Shown here: positions 1-12,425 of the stretch, in pieces | Layout: each line of letters begins with the position of its first letter | How positions within the stretch are numbered: the first letter of the stretch is position 1 | DNA from: Epiperipatus broadwayi | Taxonomy: Eukaryota > Onychophora > Udeonychophora > Euonychophora > Peripatidae | Assembly (NCBI GenBank): GCA_028023455.1 | Contig: JAQFVV010012398.1 | Location: forward strand, 9,942,682 to 10,006,681 | Reading direction: 5' to 3' | Length of the DNA: 64,000 bases | Program-made: the position numbers and the translations under genes | The notes under the pieces: model-generated | What the model saw: the letters and a program-made list of their open reading frames with translations, nothing else | Databases searched by the model: none | What the model was told of the DNA's origin: nothing

Positions 1-1119
1 AAATGTTTATGAATGTAAAAACAAAGGAGGATTTTCTTTATTTTTGATTTTACAATGATGAAAAGATTTCTAGATTTTTGAATAATGTTTTAACAAGAAT
101 TTGTCAATTTTGGTAATAATACTGTTTCATTCTCTTTTAAGGCTTTTTATCAGATTAATACTTTTAAAATGGAAAATAACTAACTAGATAATAGTTTAGG
201 TATAGAAAATATTTATAAATTTGTTAATAGATTAAACTGTATTAAGGTTCTTTTTTCTGTCTTAGCTAATAATGAATCTTTATTTAGAATTAAAATTATT
301 AAACATTTGCATTTGTTGTTGAAAGATTCGATGTATTTTACTTATAATAAGCAAGTTTTATAAAATTAAAGAAAAGTGAATAATATCTTATATTATTTCT
401 CACATAATTTAATTAATGTAAATTAATTGTTTGAAAGAAAAAATAATTAATTATAATTGTGTATATTTAAAATTGATTGTTAGATATGTTGAAAATTATT
501 TATTTGTAAATGAAAATGATAAATTAAACAAATTACTAAATAAATGTAATAATTTTGATCTTTATGCAAAATACAATGGAACTGCAAACTACATTGTACA
601 TGACTTCAATTATGTTATCCAAAGAAAAATGTAAACAAGCAAACAAAAAAACCCATTAAAATTAGCAAATTTTACAATATTTGAACAGCTGTTTTTTCTC
701 TTTTAGTATCATATGATGATCATGTCAAATAAAGTAAAATAAAATTTGTAATTACTTATACAATATGCTAGTAGTTGTACATGATTATATTTATTAATAA
801 AGTTTCTTCAGTTTATGCTGAGAGCAGATAAATTTTATTCTTTCTTTATTATCTTTTCCTAATTTGATGTGCAATATTTTGTATAATAAAATATTTTCTG
901 TTAAAAAGTTTACAAAATTTTAGGGCATACTAAATGTTATTGATTCTAAAAATGTTGAAACAATTAGAGAAATCATAATTTCTTGATAACAAGATCATAT
1001 TTCAATAAAAAAAAAAAGTTATTGAAAAAAAAAAAAAGAATATTACCCAAAGTATATATAATAGTGATGAAAATCAGACATTCCAATATTTATTTTATTT
1101 TAAAAATAAAACTATTGTA
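1..1119. other. AT-rich sequence, no gene recognised
   Basis: Plus-strand frames are partly open here, including a 67-codon frame at 431-634, but I recognise no family and the composition alone can produce such frames. Two A-runs lie near 1,009 and 1,027. Nothing else is supportable. Confidence 0.5.
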
Positions 1120-3480
1120 ATCAATTTATTTTGATCTTTTACAATCTCTTGGAATCAAGTTTAAGATTTCAACTGTGTATCTATTATTATGTCTTCTGGC
1201 AATATGCCAGTCCAGCTACATTTCAGGTTCTTAATTCTTTCGTTGATGTCAGAAATATCTGTTTGATCTCTCACTCATTTATTTCATTTTCAATATCTTC
1301 GTTTCTTCTAAAATAATTTCACCATAATTGAGGTCTGAAATCTCCATATTGCTAAGTTTCCAAAACTCAATCTATAAGGAAGAATTAATAAAACATATCT
1401 ATTAAAAATCTTCCCTTTAAAATTAAGTTTTCTTCTACAAGCATTATATCAAAGACTAATTATATAATTAATTTTACCTATTATATTTCATGATTATCAA
1501 TCTTTATTTTCTTCTAAGAAAACCCACTAAACATTATGACTTTTTAATATTTATCTTGAATCCTACTTTCTTACTTTAATCTGAAAACTTTTGCAATATT
1601 GCATGGATTTCTGAGGCATTATTTACAAAAGCAACCACATTATTTATAAAATCTAGATGAGATAAATAATCTCCATGATTTTTATTCCAGTGTTTTCCCA
1701 TTTTAATCCACAAAATATTTTTTGCAAAACTGCTGTAAAAAGTTTTGAAGATTTGGAATCATACCATCATACACTCATGTCAATAATATTCTTTTTAGAA
1801 TAACCAGATAAACTAATCTTCATTTTAATAATTATTTGACATTATCTTAGATCTATATATTAAAAGTTCAATGTTTTAATTACTATAGAAATCCTAGTAG
1901 AATCAAATGCCTTTTCGTAATCTACAAATCCAAAACATAATAGTAACTTATATTCATTGATCCTTTCTATCACTTCTCTTAATACCTGGATGTTATTCAT
2001 TGTATTAAAACAACATGAAAATCCAGTTTGCTCTTTTGGTTGGTTAAAATCCAAATTTCATTGTACAAGAGTTGTAATTATCTTTGTAAAAAATTTGTAT
2101 AGAATCAATAAAAGACTGATAGCTTTTTGTAATTTGTAATGTCTTCTATATTCTTACAATCATGTTACATCTTTAACATTTGGTACAAAGCTTTGTCAAT
2201 AGTTTTACAATTTCTTTTAAAATATCGATTACAAATCTAAAATCATTATTTCCTGAAGGGTTTCTCTTTTCTTTATGAATATAATTATGTGTCTCATATC
2301 ATTAAAAATATTAGGCAATTAAAATGTAAAAATATAAGGGATACTTTGTTATCATGTTCTTTATTATCACATAATTCTTTATAAAACTCATTCATACATT
2401 TCATGATGTTATCTTTCTTTCTAGTAATAGCTCCATCTTTACTTCTTATTGCAGAAACAACTTTCAATACCAAAATGTTGTTTTACACTTTGGAGACTTT
2501 TATTCCTTTTATAGTTTTCCTTGCCAATTCATAATTATATTTTGTTACATTATTAAATCTTTTTCATACTATTTTATGAAACACTAGACATTCACTTTAT
2601 AATGGTTCATTTTTAAAAAATTTCATATTCATTCTTTTTTTCATATACTGTTTTGTTAAAGTAGAAAATTTACTGGTATTCTGACTTTTTGTTACTAGCT
2701 ATCCTTTTTACAGATCTTAAAAGAGTATCAATCATTTTCTTATTGATTTCATTCAAATAACCATCATCAAGATCCATTAATATTTTAAAAGGATTTGAAA
2801 GTTATAAATTAAATTGATTTCAATATTTATAAAGGTTAGAAATAATCAACTGTTAATCAGGTTTTAGAAATAGTTCATCTGTCTAGTTTTCCATTAACAT
2901 ATATATCACACTAATCAATGATTACTTGTTTTACTTAGTAAAAATATAATCCAATTCTATGTACCTTCATTTGAATGCTTCCATGTCTAATTAGCATTTT
3001 CTCAAAAAAAAAAAAAAAATCATACTATACCTTGTTTTCTCTCACCATAACCAATTTTAGTCACATCATCTCTATTTTGCAATTTATTACCAATTTTATA
3101 TTTAAATTTCCTTAGATAATTTTATGAAATAAAAAAAAAATGGAGAAATATGAAAATTGTCTATCTATAATTTTAAAATGTTGTTTAGAATGATCGAAAA
3201 CATTTTCTCTATCCATATAAAAATATCTACTTCTTCAGTTATAATGAAAATTTGTTGGGGCATAAACCTGAATTATATGTATTTGGTATCTTCCATTAAG
3301 TGGGATAAATAATCTTGCCATTCTTTCTCATATACCATTAATTTACGTGTTATTCTTTGACTTTTTATTTATAATGAATCCAATTCATGCATCCAATATG
3401 TGCCTTTAAAACAAAATTATTCACATATACATTCATCTTGCCTTTAAGACAAATATTCATTCTGCTTTCAAAAAACCATC
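1120..3480 (-). mobile_element. RTE-type LINE relic (endonuclease + reverse transcriptase)
   Basis: Read on the minus strand, the pieces of a non-LTR retrotransposon polyprotein occur in the right order across several frames. The AP-endonuclease part shows IHIIQVYAPTN (about 3,250-3,285) and then a KIG...GYGERKQ block (about 3,035-3,110), as in RTE-like endonucleases. The linker has SAIRSKDGAITRKKDNI (about 2,400-2,460). The reverse transcriptase starts with an NYRPISLL-like block (about 2,080-2,140) and continues with FVDYEKAFDS (about 1,893-1,925) and LFTAVLQKIF (about 1,715-1,755). The C-terminal tail HIARRHNNRYTVEIL, followed by PRDCKRSK, lies at about 1,135-1,205. The FADD catalytic box near 1,640 is lost to substitutions. 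Stops and frameshifts are frequent, so this is an old inactive copy. The RTE assignment comes from motif style; the presence of a LINE is much surer than its clade. Confidence 0.9.
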
Positions 3481-3789
3481 TGATATGTTGTTTACAAACT
3501 ATCAGTTAACTGAGAAGAAAGACCATGGTTTTTAATAATCTTAAACTCAGAGATAAAAAGTTAATAGTCATCACATTATTTAAGGAGTGTAAATGAGCAG
3601 CCCATCCATGTTGTTTATTATTTGAATATTCATATAGTTATAACAGCTGCGATAATAAGAATGTATGGTCATTAAAGATTTGCTCTGTTCAATTCTTTTA
3701 AGGACTCAAAAAAGAAAGTCTTTTCACTTAATTGCTAACTCACAGGCTACAGATATAAAGAAAATATCTGGGTATATAAATGTATAATT

Positions 3790-4365
3790 TATTGAAAATA
3801 TATATAAAACGTTTCGACAAGGTCACACTGATCATCAACTGGGTAACAAATATAAAATAATTTGTAGAGGTGCTGTAAACACGATGTACAACAACAATGA
3901 AATTCTATTAATAGAAATAATAATTATGAGAAATTATTTAGATTAATGAGTTTTTAAATTTTTTCCCCCAAATATAAGGTGATTTGTTTACTTCATCACG
4001 TTTGTTAATACAATCTGACCTTTTAAAAAACTTTATGGCTTCTCTCATCTGACATTATTGAAGTCATATCTGGAAAGTATTCTCTTACTAGAAAAATCAA
4101 TAATATGACCTGTATTTAAAGCATGGAGAGATAGTACTGCTGAATATTTTTTAACTGCATTAATATATCCATCTCTTTTAGCATTGATGCGATGACTGCT
4201 CGTCTCTATATAGGAAGCTCTACAAATGTTACATGAAATTTCATAAGCTCCATGTGCTTCAATAGGAATTGAGACTTTAGGCTTTATTATAATGCTTTTT
4301 TTTTTTTTGATAAGTGATATATGTTTTCTTTAATTCCTTTTATATAGGGAATATACAATCTAACA
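3790..4365 (-). mobile_element. Penelope-like element relic with GIY-YIG endonuclease domain
   Basis: Minus-strand translation gives VRLYIPYIKGIKENIYHL (about 4,306-4,362), which resembles the linker after the Penelope reverse transcriptase ('PYvkGvSEki'). It is followed by AYEISCNICRASYI (about 4,205-4,250), the GIY-YIG entry motif in its Penelope form, and by LSLHALNTGHIIDFSSKRI (about 4,080-4,136), matching the 'AxHaxetGHxIdf' segment. A poly-A run (4,301-4,312 on the minus strand) disrupts the frame between linker and domain. Downstream at 3,811-3,842 is a 'gttgatgatcag...gtcgaaacgtt' block of the kind found in the terminal regions of Penelope elements. The reverse transcriptase core was not found upstream, so the copy is truncated. 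It lies just upstream of the LINE relic in the same orientation. Confidence 0.8.
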
Positions 4366-6475
4366 GTTATTTCCTTTTGTTATATCATAAATTATACACG
4401 GATGTATCCGGATATTTCATATATATATATATCAAATTGTATATTTGTTAATAGGACAGGATGTGAAAATTTTTATTATTATTGTATATCTCAATAAATA
4501 TAACAATATCAAAAAAAAAAAAAAAAACAGTGGTCTTTAAGATAACCCATTGTCTGAAATATTTGAACTATAGATTAGCATATACCTAAAAATTATCGGA
4601 ACGTATTTTATTATTAATAATAGTATTATGGTGTGTGGATATATATATATTACGTAATTTACTTGAAGCTCATAAAACTACTATAGTTATTAAAAAAATA
4701 ACAACTTAAATATATATACATTAAGATATGGCAGATATTAATAATACCAGCTACACAGAAACTCGAAGTAACTATAACTTTATTAATTTATAAAAGGATT
4801 AAAATAAGAAACACAAAATCTTAACAAGATAATATGCTTAAAACCTTTATCGAGCCATCATCTCGATTTGTTCACCAAGCAGCTACTACCAAATTTCTTT
4901 TTGGCATTCTATAAGATACTGATAACAGCGCTTATCTCAGTAATAGCTTAAAAGACATTTAGTTATTAATGAATCTTTTCAATATTTCTTACATAGTGAT
5001 CTCCAAAGCGATAAAACTCATTAAATATCCCGTGGAATTGTGAAACTAACAATATAATAATAACCAAAAGTTCTCAAAGCTTTAGCGTCTAATTACCATA
5101 TTCTATATATATATATAAAGGTTTACTTTTCTTTCAAAGATAAAGGTAACATCAATTTAAAAACTGATATAAATTTAAGACCTTTTTAAAATAATAAATG
5201 TTAAAAAAAAAAGGAAATTTTATTTTAAAATAAAATAATAAAATGAAAATCTACTATGAAAAAAATAAACTAATCAACAGCCAATCATAAATAAAGATGG
5301 CCACTCCAACTTCAAAAAAAAAAAAAAGGGAGAAAGAGAAAGAGAGAGAAAGAAAAAAATTCTTAGAAACGAGTTTTGCAATGATTATACAAACCTTACC
5401 ACGAATACACCCAGTATAGAACAGGCTAAGCAAAAATATAAATAAATAAATTATACTTAATGAATGTATATGATCAAATTCTTTTTTGGGAATAAACTGC
5501 TGTTCAAAAACTTGTTTTCGGATCTCTGGGAGTGTCACAGGTATCTCAAAACTATTTAATAATTAACACTAAGATATTATTAATATTTTTTTGAGTGGTT
5601 GCAAAATTTTCTAGAGCTACAAGATTTATGTATAAAAATCTCATCACAAAAACTTTTTAATTTTTTCTAAGTTAGGATATGTTTGAAGATCTATTCAATA
5701 CTTTTACTGGTCTACTCTTAATCTTACAGCCTATCTTTGGTTTATTTTGTATATATTTTCAGAGTAATTCAATTTGTTCTCAGTATTTTTACTAATTAAC
5801 TCTGCTCTTAGTGACTATTTTTGATTTATTTTGAAATCTTATAATTCTTGAACCAAAACATAAACATTAAGAAGTTCATTTCATTGTTTTATTGTGTAAT
5901 AATACTTTTAAATTTTTTATCAAAAACTGTTATTATTTTAAAATTGCAATTTTTTTTATACTTTATTTCAATAATATAGTAATTGTAATATTTATTATTT
6001 TAAAATGAATTAGAAAATAAATATTTAAAAATTTTCTGATTTAATATTTCTAATATGATAAATACGGATAATTAAACCCCCATAAATGTTCAGTTTTAAA
6101 AGTATACGAGAATTCTCATTCAAAAAGTATAAGAAACACAGTGTGAAGTATGAATTTAAGACATAAATTATTCATATAGGTAAATATTAAATATCTATAT
6201 TAACTAGAATAATTCATTCTATAGCAATCAAATATGTTAATGTTAGTAATACCTTTAAATTAGTGGGATAGTACATATTTACTGACAAACCAGTTTTACT
6301 TTAGTATATTATTTAAGTTAATGGCTTCAAAGTTTCAAATACTTAATTTTTTTTATTCCAAATCAATCTGCCTAACTTGCCATATAGATCTGAAATTAAG
6401 TTAGCAATCACATAGACTTTAATGATTTCAATGACATTGCTGCACATTTAAAACTATAGCTTTCAGTCAACATAT
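4366..6475. other. AT-rich sequence with short A/T runs
   Basis: I see no recognisable element or gene. A 94-codon minus-strand frame at 5,254-5,538 is mostly hydrophobic or low complexity, because it crosses A-rich and GA-rich tracts (about 5,317-5,360), and it matches no family I know. Confidence 0.5.
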
Positions 6476-6636
6476 TATAATGCTAGAATGGAGTTCTCAA
6501 TCTAGAGACATTCTGCATTGTAATTTATATATATATTTTTAAAATTTTATTAAAAAAAGAAGATAAGTACAATAATATTAAGGAATATTTTGAGTGATAA
6601 TACTTAATATTTCAGTTATATTAATTTAGTAAAAGT
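6476..6636 (+). repeat. LTR-like block, direct copy of the 12,965 LTR piece
   Basis: About 160 bp beginning 'tataatgctagaatggag' is a close copy of 12,965-13,121. No polypurine tract precedes it. That fits either a solo LTR or the 5' LTR of the retroelement whose gag and 3' end lie 4-6 kb downstream. Homology stops at 'atattaattta', where the other copy is interrupted by a different repeat, so the true LTR may be longer here. Confidence 0.65.
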
Positions 6637-7094
6637 GAGTGTTGAACTCTAAATTCATTCAAGTATGAATGTTTTTTTTAATATAAAGAAATTAAAAAAA
6701 AAAATAGATTTATGTAATGAGATATTATTTTATATAGTACTATGTTTTTATAAACTATAATAGTAATATTCAGTGATTAAGCTAATGCATATGTGCTTTG
6801 AAGATTTTAAATTGTAAATGAATACTTTAAATTTTGAACAAGAATGTTTTTTATAAATTGTCATAAATTCCATAATAGATAAGAGAAAGGAATTTATAAA
6901 ATGAATTCCATGTTAATCTTTTGATTGGGGTAGATGGAAATGAAAAGTAATGTCTATTGATAAAATAATACGTTAATTAATTATTTTAAGAAAATTGTAT
7001 AGTATTTAAAAAATAAAATATCTATGTTAAGGAAAAGGAATGTTTATTGATAAAAATAATATATGAATAATCAATTTCTTTCATAGTAAAACCT
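6637..7094. other. AT-rich sequence
   Basis: Nothing recognised. Part of it may be the remainder of the LTR that begins at 6,476. Confidence 0.4.
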
Positions 7095-7108
7095 TTGATT
7101 GAATAGTT

Positions 7109-7214
7109 TTTTTTCCCTCATGTGTCATAACATCAGCTGGGAAGCGAACCTGTTAACCTGGGACAACTGCTTGTAAAGCAGCTGTCGCTGACCTCTCAAC
7201 CACCAATGCTTGAC
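7109..7214 (-). mobile_element. tRNA-derived SINE (tRNA-Val-UAC-like) with target duplications
   Basis: On the minus strand, positions 7,209-7,130 fold like a tRNA. The acceptor arm is GCATTGG, all seven pairs being possible with wobbles. The A box is TGGTTGAGAGG, a five-pair anticodon stem carries a loop with anticodon TAC, and the B box is GGTTCGCTTCC. The T stem does not pair, so it is not a working tRNA. A short tail and an A8 run follow. The unit is bounded by 14-bp direct repeats with one mismatch, at 7,095-7,108 and 7,215-7,228. The A tail plus target duplications indicate retroposition. Confidence 0.85.
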
Positions 7215-7228
7215 TTGATTAAATAGTT

Positions 7229-8298
7229 GTGATTATAGAGAAGGGAAGGAAATATAAACCATGTGGTAATAGCTTTTAAAAAGTTTGGCTTAACAATATT
7301 ATTCTTATTAGCAGTTTTGGGAGAGAAAACACTTGGAGAAATCTTAAATTTCAGATTGAGAAATTCAACTTTGAATCGTAGTATTTGACTAGAAGTAATC
7401 AAGTTCATGTGTAGGCCAACAAGTAAAAAAAAAAAAAAAAAAGAGAGAGAGACCACAAAATAGTAATTTTGCAAAGATCATTTGTTAAATGACATTGCTA
7501 ATTTTTTGCATGTTTAAGTTCCATGAAAAACAAATATATGGTAGGCTAAATTTAATAAATGCTCACTGTAATCCTGGAGCCATTTAGAGCTGTCAATGGT
7601 TGAATCATTTGAAGTAGTGCCTACAAGAGTTTAAAGAAGAAATTAATATATAAGTAACTGCCATTTAAAGTTATTACCTACTCACACTAAATCTATGCCA
7701 CCTTTAAATAAAATAACAATAGAGAGGAATTTTTATCTACATAGTAATCTTATTAAAAAATGTTTAATTTTCTTTCTATTGCAATTTTTATATAAGAAGA
7801 TAGACCTTTGTTCATCATTTGTGTGTTCAAATCTGAATCTAATAAGAATATAATATTGTTTTATCAATAAAAGAAGTTGAATTTTCTTTTACAAATTGTT
7901 GTCTAAATGATATAGAGATTTGTCTGTCACCTCAAGAATTACCAAAATAAAGAGAAAGATTCTTTAAAACAGATGGACTATTGAAAACCAAAAGACATTT
8001 AAATGAAACCACCTTGTTTAAATAGTATGATCATACTTTTTATCAGAAAGAAAGCTGCAGTGTTAAGATACTTTATTGAAAAAATTTTTTTGTCATTTAT
8101 TTTGTATGTGATAAATGTTAAACTATATTTAGCAATATTTATGTATATCTTAATTAATAGTGTAGAATATATGTGAGGGATTTATTATAGCTATGCAGAA
8201 TATTTGTATGTATGTGGATGTTTGATTAATTTTTTTTTTTTTTTGATTAAGTCAATTCTTATTAATTTTCTTCTTTTCTGAACCAATGTAATGTCTGA
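7229..8298. other. AT-rich sequence
   Basis: Contains an A-run followed by a short GA tract (7,426-7,451) and a T-run (8,230-8,244). No gene or element was identified. Confidence 0.5.
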
Positions 8299-9514
8299 TA
8301 AAATAAAAATACAGAAAATATAGTTTTTTAAATAATATTTAGCTTTATTACTGCCTAGCATGTTTTCAATATATTTTTACTATATTATATTCATGGTATG
8401 GTGGTGAGATTAGATGGTTCTTTATATGAATGTTTAATTAACTGTTCACATATTCAATTTTAATTTAAATATTTAAATAACCCATTTCAGAAATGGGTAC
8501 ATACACTTGTTTCTTTTTTTTTTTTAAATAGAAAAATGGTCACCAGCTATTGCAAACACCTCTCTAATTCCCTGCTTCCCATCCCCTCTCGCTCTCTCCA
8601 AGTACACCACCTCCATTTTCACCAACTTAAATCCAGACAGGACCACATCCTAGACTACAGAATAATGATTAAGCCCCTAAATATAAAAAGAGTGATCGAC
8701 CCTAGATCAATAACCCCAATATCACATAAATGTGGGATTGAAGGGTTTCTTACCCAGAAATCATACACTATGCAAGTTTGAATATAATAAAAAGAATGAC
8801 AATGAACAGTACACAAATGATCTCCAAAGGGTGGGATATGGTCATGATAGGATCATAAAGACCAACAAGTGGAACCTTGTATTCCAGGGATTTCACATGA
8901 ATTTTAAAAATATATATGTAAAAATAAATTTAATATAAGCTTTCAAGCCACTTCATCACTTAACCAATTAGTAAATAACTCTAAAGATACTGTGTCAAAC
9001 AAATCAGCATATCAGGTAGTCTATGGAGTTGAGTGTGACCGGTCAGCTTGCAATGCTGCAGATTGTGGGGAGTCGAGAGCCGTGTCAGCGAGACTTGCCC
9101 AACATGGATATTAATGCAATGGGCCCCTTAGGAACATATAAAACACTTCAATATTTACAGATCATGAGCAGAAAATTGATCATGAATTCAAGCTGGTGAA
9201 AGTGGAGGTGGTGTACATGAAGAAAGAAGGGTGGAAAGCAGGAGATTAGAGAGGCATGTGCAATAGCTGGTGGCTATTTTTCAATTAACAAAAATATATA
9301 TACACATTTCAAAGAAATGGGGTATTTAAATATTCAAATTTAAATTAAAATTAAATATGTGAACAGTTAATTAAACATTGATATAAAGAACCATTTAATC
9401 ATACCACTATATGTCATGAATATGATATAGTAAAAATATATTGAACACATGCTAGGCAGTAATAAAGGTAAATATTATTAAAAAAAACTGTTTTTTGTGT
9501 GTATTTTTATTTTA
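8299..9514. mobile_element. Long-inverted-repeat (foldback/MITE-like) element
   Basis: The first roughly 335 bases (8,299-8,632) are repeated in inverse orientation at about 9,186-9,514, with scattered substitutions and indels. Matching landmarks are 'cagctattgca', 'gtacaccacctcca' and 'ctgcctagcatg' in the left arm and their complements in the right arm. The 550-bp centre is richer in G+C (for example 9,030-9,120) and has no recognised coding content. The open frames at 8,536-8,781 and 8,732-8,938 fall inside the arm and centre and look like accidents. Arms this long fit a non-autonomous DNA transposon. Superfamily and exact ends are unresolved. Confidence 0.8.
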
Positions 9515-9669
9515 CCAAATAGTTTTTGATTAATAAATAATAATATATTATTTTATCTGTTTCTTGTCATAGAGAAATAGGTTTTCCAGCTGAGTTTTTA
9601 ATGGGTATGTAATCAGGTTGTGTTTGAATTGTTGTTCATTTATCACAGTCTTTCCTTATGAATGTAGCA

Positions 9670-9757
9670 CTCATATCCACAAATTATATATATATATAAT
9701 TATGTTATTCCCTAATGGATAAAATATATAATTATGTTATTCCCTAATGGATAAAAT
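9670..9757 (+). repeat. 32-bp tandem duplication
   Basis: The segment 'tatgttattccctaatggat', with flanking AT-rich bases, occurs twice at a period of 32 bp (9,701 and 9,733). It sits at the end of a short (AT)n tract and is probably a replication-slippage duplication. Confidence 0.85.
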
Positions 9758-10395
9758 TAAAATTGTATTTAGCTGAGTGGGCAATTCAAGAACTATTCAA
9801 AGCAAATTTTGTTTGGTAAGTATGTTCCTGGTACATAATTTAGCACTAACAATGTGCAACTAGATTTTAAAAAAGGAAAAAAAACCCTGAGAGGAATTAG
9901 ATTGTGATTGTTAAATGAGAACTATTAATAATAAAATTTTTAAAGAAAACATGTAAAAATGCGTAATAAATAATTAATTGCATTTTAATAGAAGATCAGC
10001 ACAGATAAAATAATAAAAATATACAGTATATACAAGAAACCACACACAAACTTCTTCCTTATAAATCTTGATTTATTATAATATGAATTATTATAATATA
10101 CAATAATATACTCCAATGTTTGGACTATATTATTTTATAGTCTTTATCAAGATACAACTAAAAACATAAAAAAACAATAAATACAAATATTCCATAATAT
10201 ATATAACAAATACAAATTACTGTGGTATATTTGCATTTATTGTTTTTTATGTATTTTCTAAGTTGTTCCTTGATAATTGTAAATTATACTTCATACAATA
10301 AATCAAAATTTGTAAAGAAGTTTTATGTCCTTTGTTGTATATATATGTAATATATTACATATATTGTGAAACGAATACAGATATCAAACTTTATT

Positions 10396-10429
<34 letters not shown>

Positions 10430-10750
10430 AAATTAATAAACTATTTTTAAAATAGAAGTTTATTTATTATTTTTTAAAATAGTATGACAGATGAAAAGTA
10501 ATGTTAGAGTAGCAGAAATAATGGCTAAAAGAAAAAAAAGGGTTTAAACTCAGTAGGTAAGTTTTAGGTGTTTTGAATATTAATTAGTATTACATGGTGA
10601 AGGGAAAAGTGGGCATATTATATAATCAAAATTAATATAGTAGAAATAAGTATTTTGGAATAAGAATAATTGTACAGAGAGTGAAAATTTGGAATATTTG
10701 AGATGGAGTAAATCAATGTTAATGAGATCAGCATTAAAAAACAGAAAATC
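9758..10750. other. AT-rich sequence with an (AT)n tract
   Basis: Contains an AT dinucleotide tract at about 10,399-10,427. No gene or element was identified. Confidence 0.5.
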
Positions 10751-12425
10751 AAATAAATAAACAGGGAGTGATGCAAGATACCAGAAAAAACAAGCTCAGA
10801 TATCCATGATAGAGATGATACAATAACCGTAGCAAAAGGAATTTAAGGAATGACATCAGAAAGTGGATGTAAAGGTCAAATTTAATAAGTTGCAACAAAA
10901 AAGTGAGATGAAATTTGAAAAATTGCAACAAAAAGTGAGGTGAAATTTGATCAATTACAACAAAAAATGTGAGGTGAAATATGATGATTTGCAACAAAAA
11001 TGTGATGTGAAATTTGATAAATTGCAATGAAAAATAGATGAAAAGTTTAGTGAAATGCAACAACAAAAGTAATGAAAGATTTCATGATATGAAACACAAA
11101 TGTGAAGACAGTTTTTAAAAAAACAATGGATTATAAAAGAATTATGTGAGATGAGAGCAGAAAGTATAAGTAAAATTGAGAACCTGGTGAAGGATTGGGA
11201 TAAGATATTTAATGAAATAAAAGAAAAGCAGGAGGAGCATGAAAAAAAGGTTAAAACTTTAACTTTACAAGTTTTAGAAAATAAAAATAAAAGTGATCAA
11301 TCAATGATGAAGTTACAAAAAAATGTGCATTGCCTAACTATAAAAATCAAAGATTTAAAAGTTATAACTGAAAAATTAGTCTAGGGGAAAGAGACAATCA
11401 TGCATAAGACAAAAGAGATAGAGGTTAGAATCAGCAAGCCATATGAACAAAAATGACAAGATGATGAATTATTCTGAATATCTGGTTAATTATAATATAT
11501 ATGCAAAATAAAAGCTGACATTTTAAAACTTAATACCACTGTTCATGGTAAGTCACAGATAGATATTAATCAGTTTTTGAAAGGTAGAGTATTCAGAGGT
11601 CAAGTTGGTGAATCACCCACTTAGCATCTAAATAGCTTGCAGAAATATTTTAATTTTAATATAATGACAGAAAGAATGAAAGATGGCCATTTTATATAGC
11701 TACTTACAAGCAGACACACAAGCTTGGTGGGACTTATTGTTTCATTAACCTGTAACATTTCAGAAATTACAGAGAGGCATTTGGACAGAACACCAAGAGA
11801 GAATTAAACATCAGATAATACAGGAGACTCCATGCAGGAAGTGTATAAGGCTATTTTCAGTTCTTTAGGAGGCAAATGGCCAAGTTAAGAAACTTGGATG
11901 TCTGCAGCTTGACTGAGAGTCAGATTATAAAAATTATACAACATAATTTGCCTTCTAGAATTGAGCAATGATGCCAAGCACTCACAGGAAGACAAATGAG
12001 TAGTGGCAGATTTTCTAAATGCCTGCAGTTTGATTGAGTCAAATTATAAAAATTATTCAACATAATTTTCCTTCTAGAATTGAACAATGATTCTGAGCAC
12101 TGACAGGAAGACAATAGAGCAGGTGGCAGATTTTCTAATTGCAATTGAGATGAGCAACCATAACCAAACAAATAACATTAGAAAACATCTCAGCAAATAA
12201 ATGTTATAAAAGTGCAGTTATGATAGATCATAATATAGGAATAAAAAGAGATCCACACACATCCTTGAGAGAACACAGGTGATCTATAGAAATGAAAGTG
12301 GTTCCAATATGATGAGTGATAGAAATCATCAGTGTTCACCATCACTATGGAAAAGACCTCAAAAGAGAGGCAGATCACCAGAAAAGAATATGGATGCTAT
12401 ACGGAGAGTGTGGTGGAACCACCAA
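10751..12425 (+). mobile_element. Gag-like relic of an LTR retrotransposon
   Basis: Plus-strand frames decode a broken gag-like protein. The N-terminal part is a coiled coil: a degenerate tandem repeat at about 10,866-11,080 reads like 'KFDKLQ', and a 77-codon open frame (11,151-11,384) is rich in Glu, Lys and Leu. A capsid-like segment follows at about 11,675-11,730, ILYSYLQADTQAWWDLL, resembling the 'L..L.g.A..W...L' signature of Gypsy-type capsids. A basic stretch near 12,345-12,410 may be a decayed nucleocapsid region. A segment of about 120 bp is tandemly duplicated within it (11,903 and 12,018). No protease, reverse transcriptase or integrase is evident before the polypurine tract, so pol appears deleted. 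Assignment as gag is likely; the exact family is uncertain. Confidence 0.6.
11903..12140 (+). repeat. ~118-bp tandem duplication inside the gag relic
   Basis: The block starting 'tgcagcttgactgagag' is repeated from about 12,022 with near-identical 'aaaattat.caacataattt..ccttctagaattga' and 'acaggaagaca' landmarks. The duplication post-dates or accompanied decay of the gag frame. Confidence 0.85.

Noticed and set aside
3811-3842. Intact hammerhead ribozyme
   Set aside because: The core C is changed and stem II cannot form directly after the GA core; kept only as a remnant hypothesis.
5254-5538. 94-codon minus-strand frame with hydrophobic stretches
   Set aside because: Much of it comes from A-rich and GA-rich low-complexity DNA; the N-terminal part matches no family I know.
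7130-7209. Functional tRNA-Val gene
   Set aside because: The T stem does not pair, and the unit has an A tail with target duplications, so it is retroposed.
10749-11066. 105-codon minus-strand hydrophobic frame
   Set aside because: It is the antisense shadow of the plus-strand gag coiled-coil repeat.
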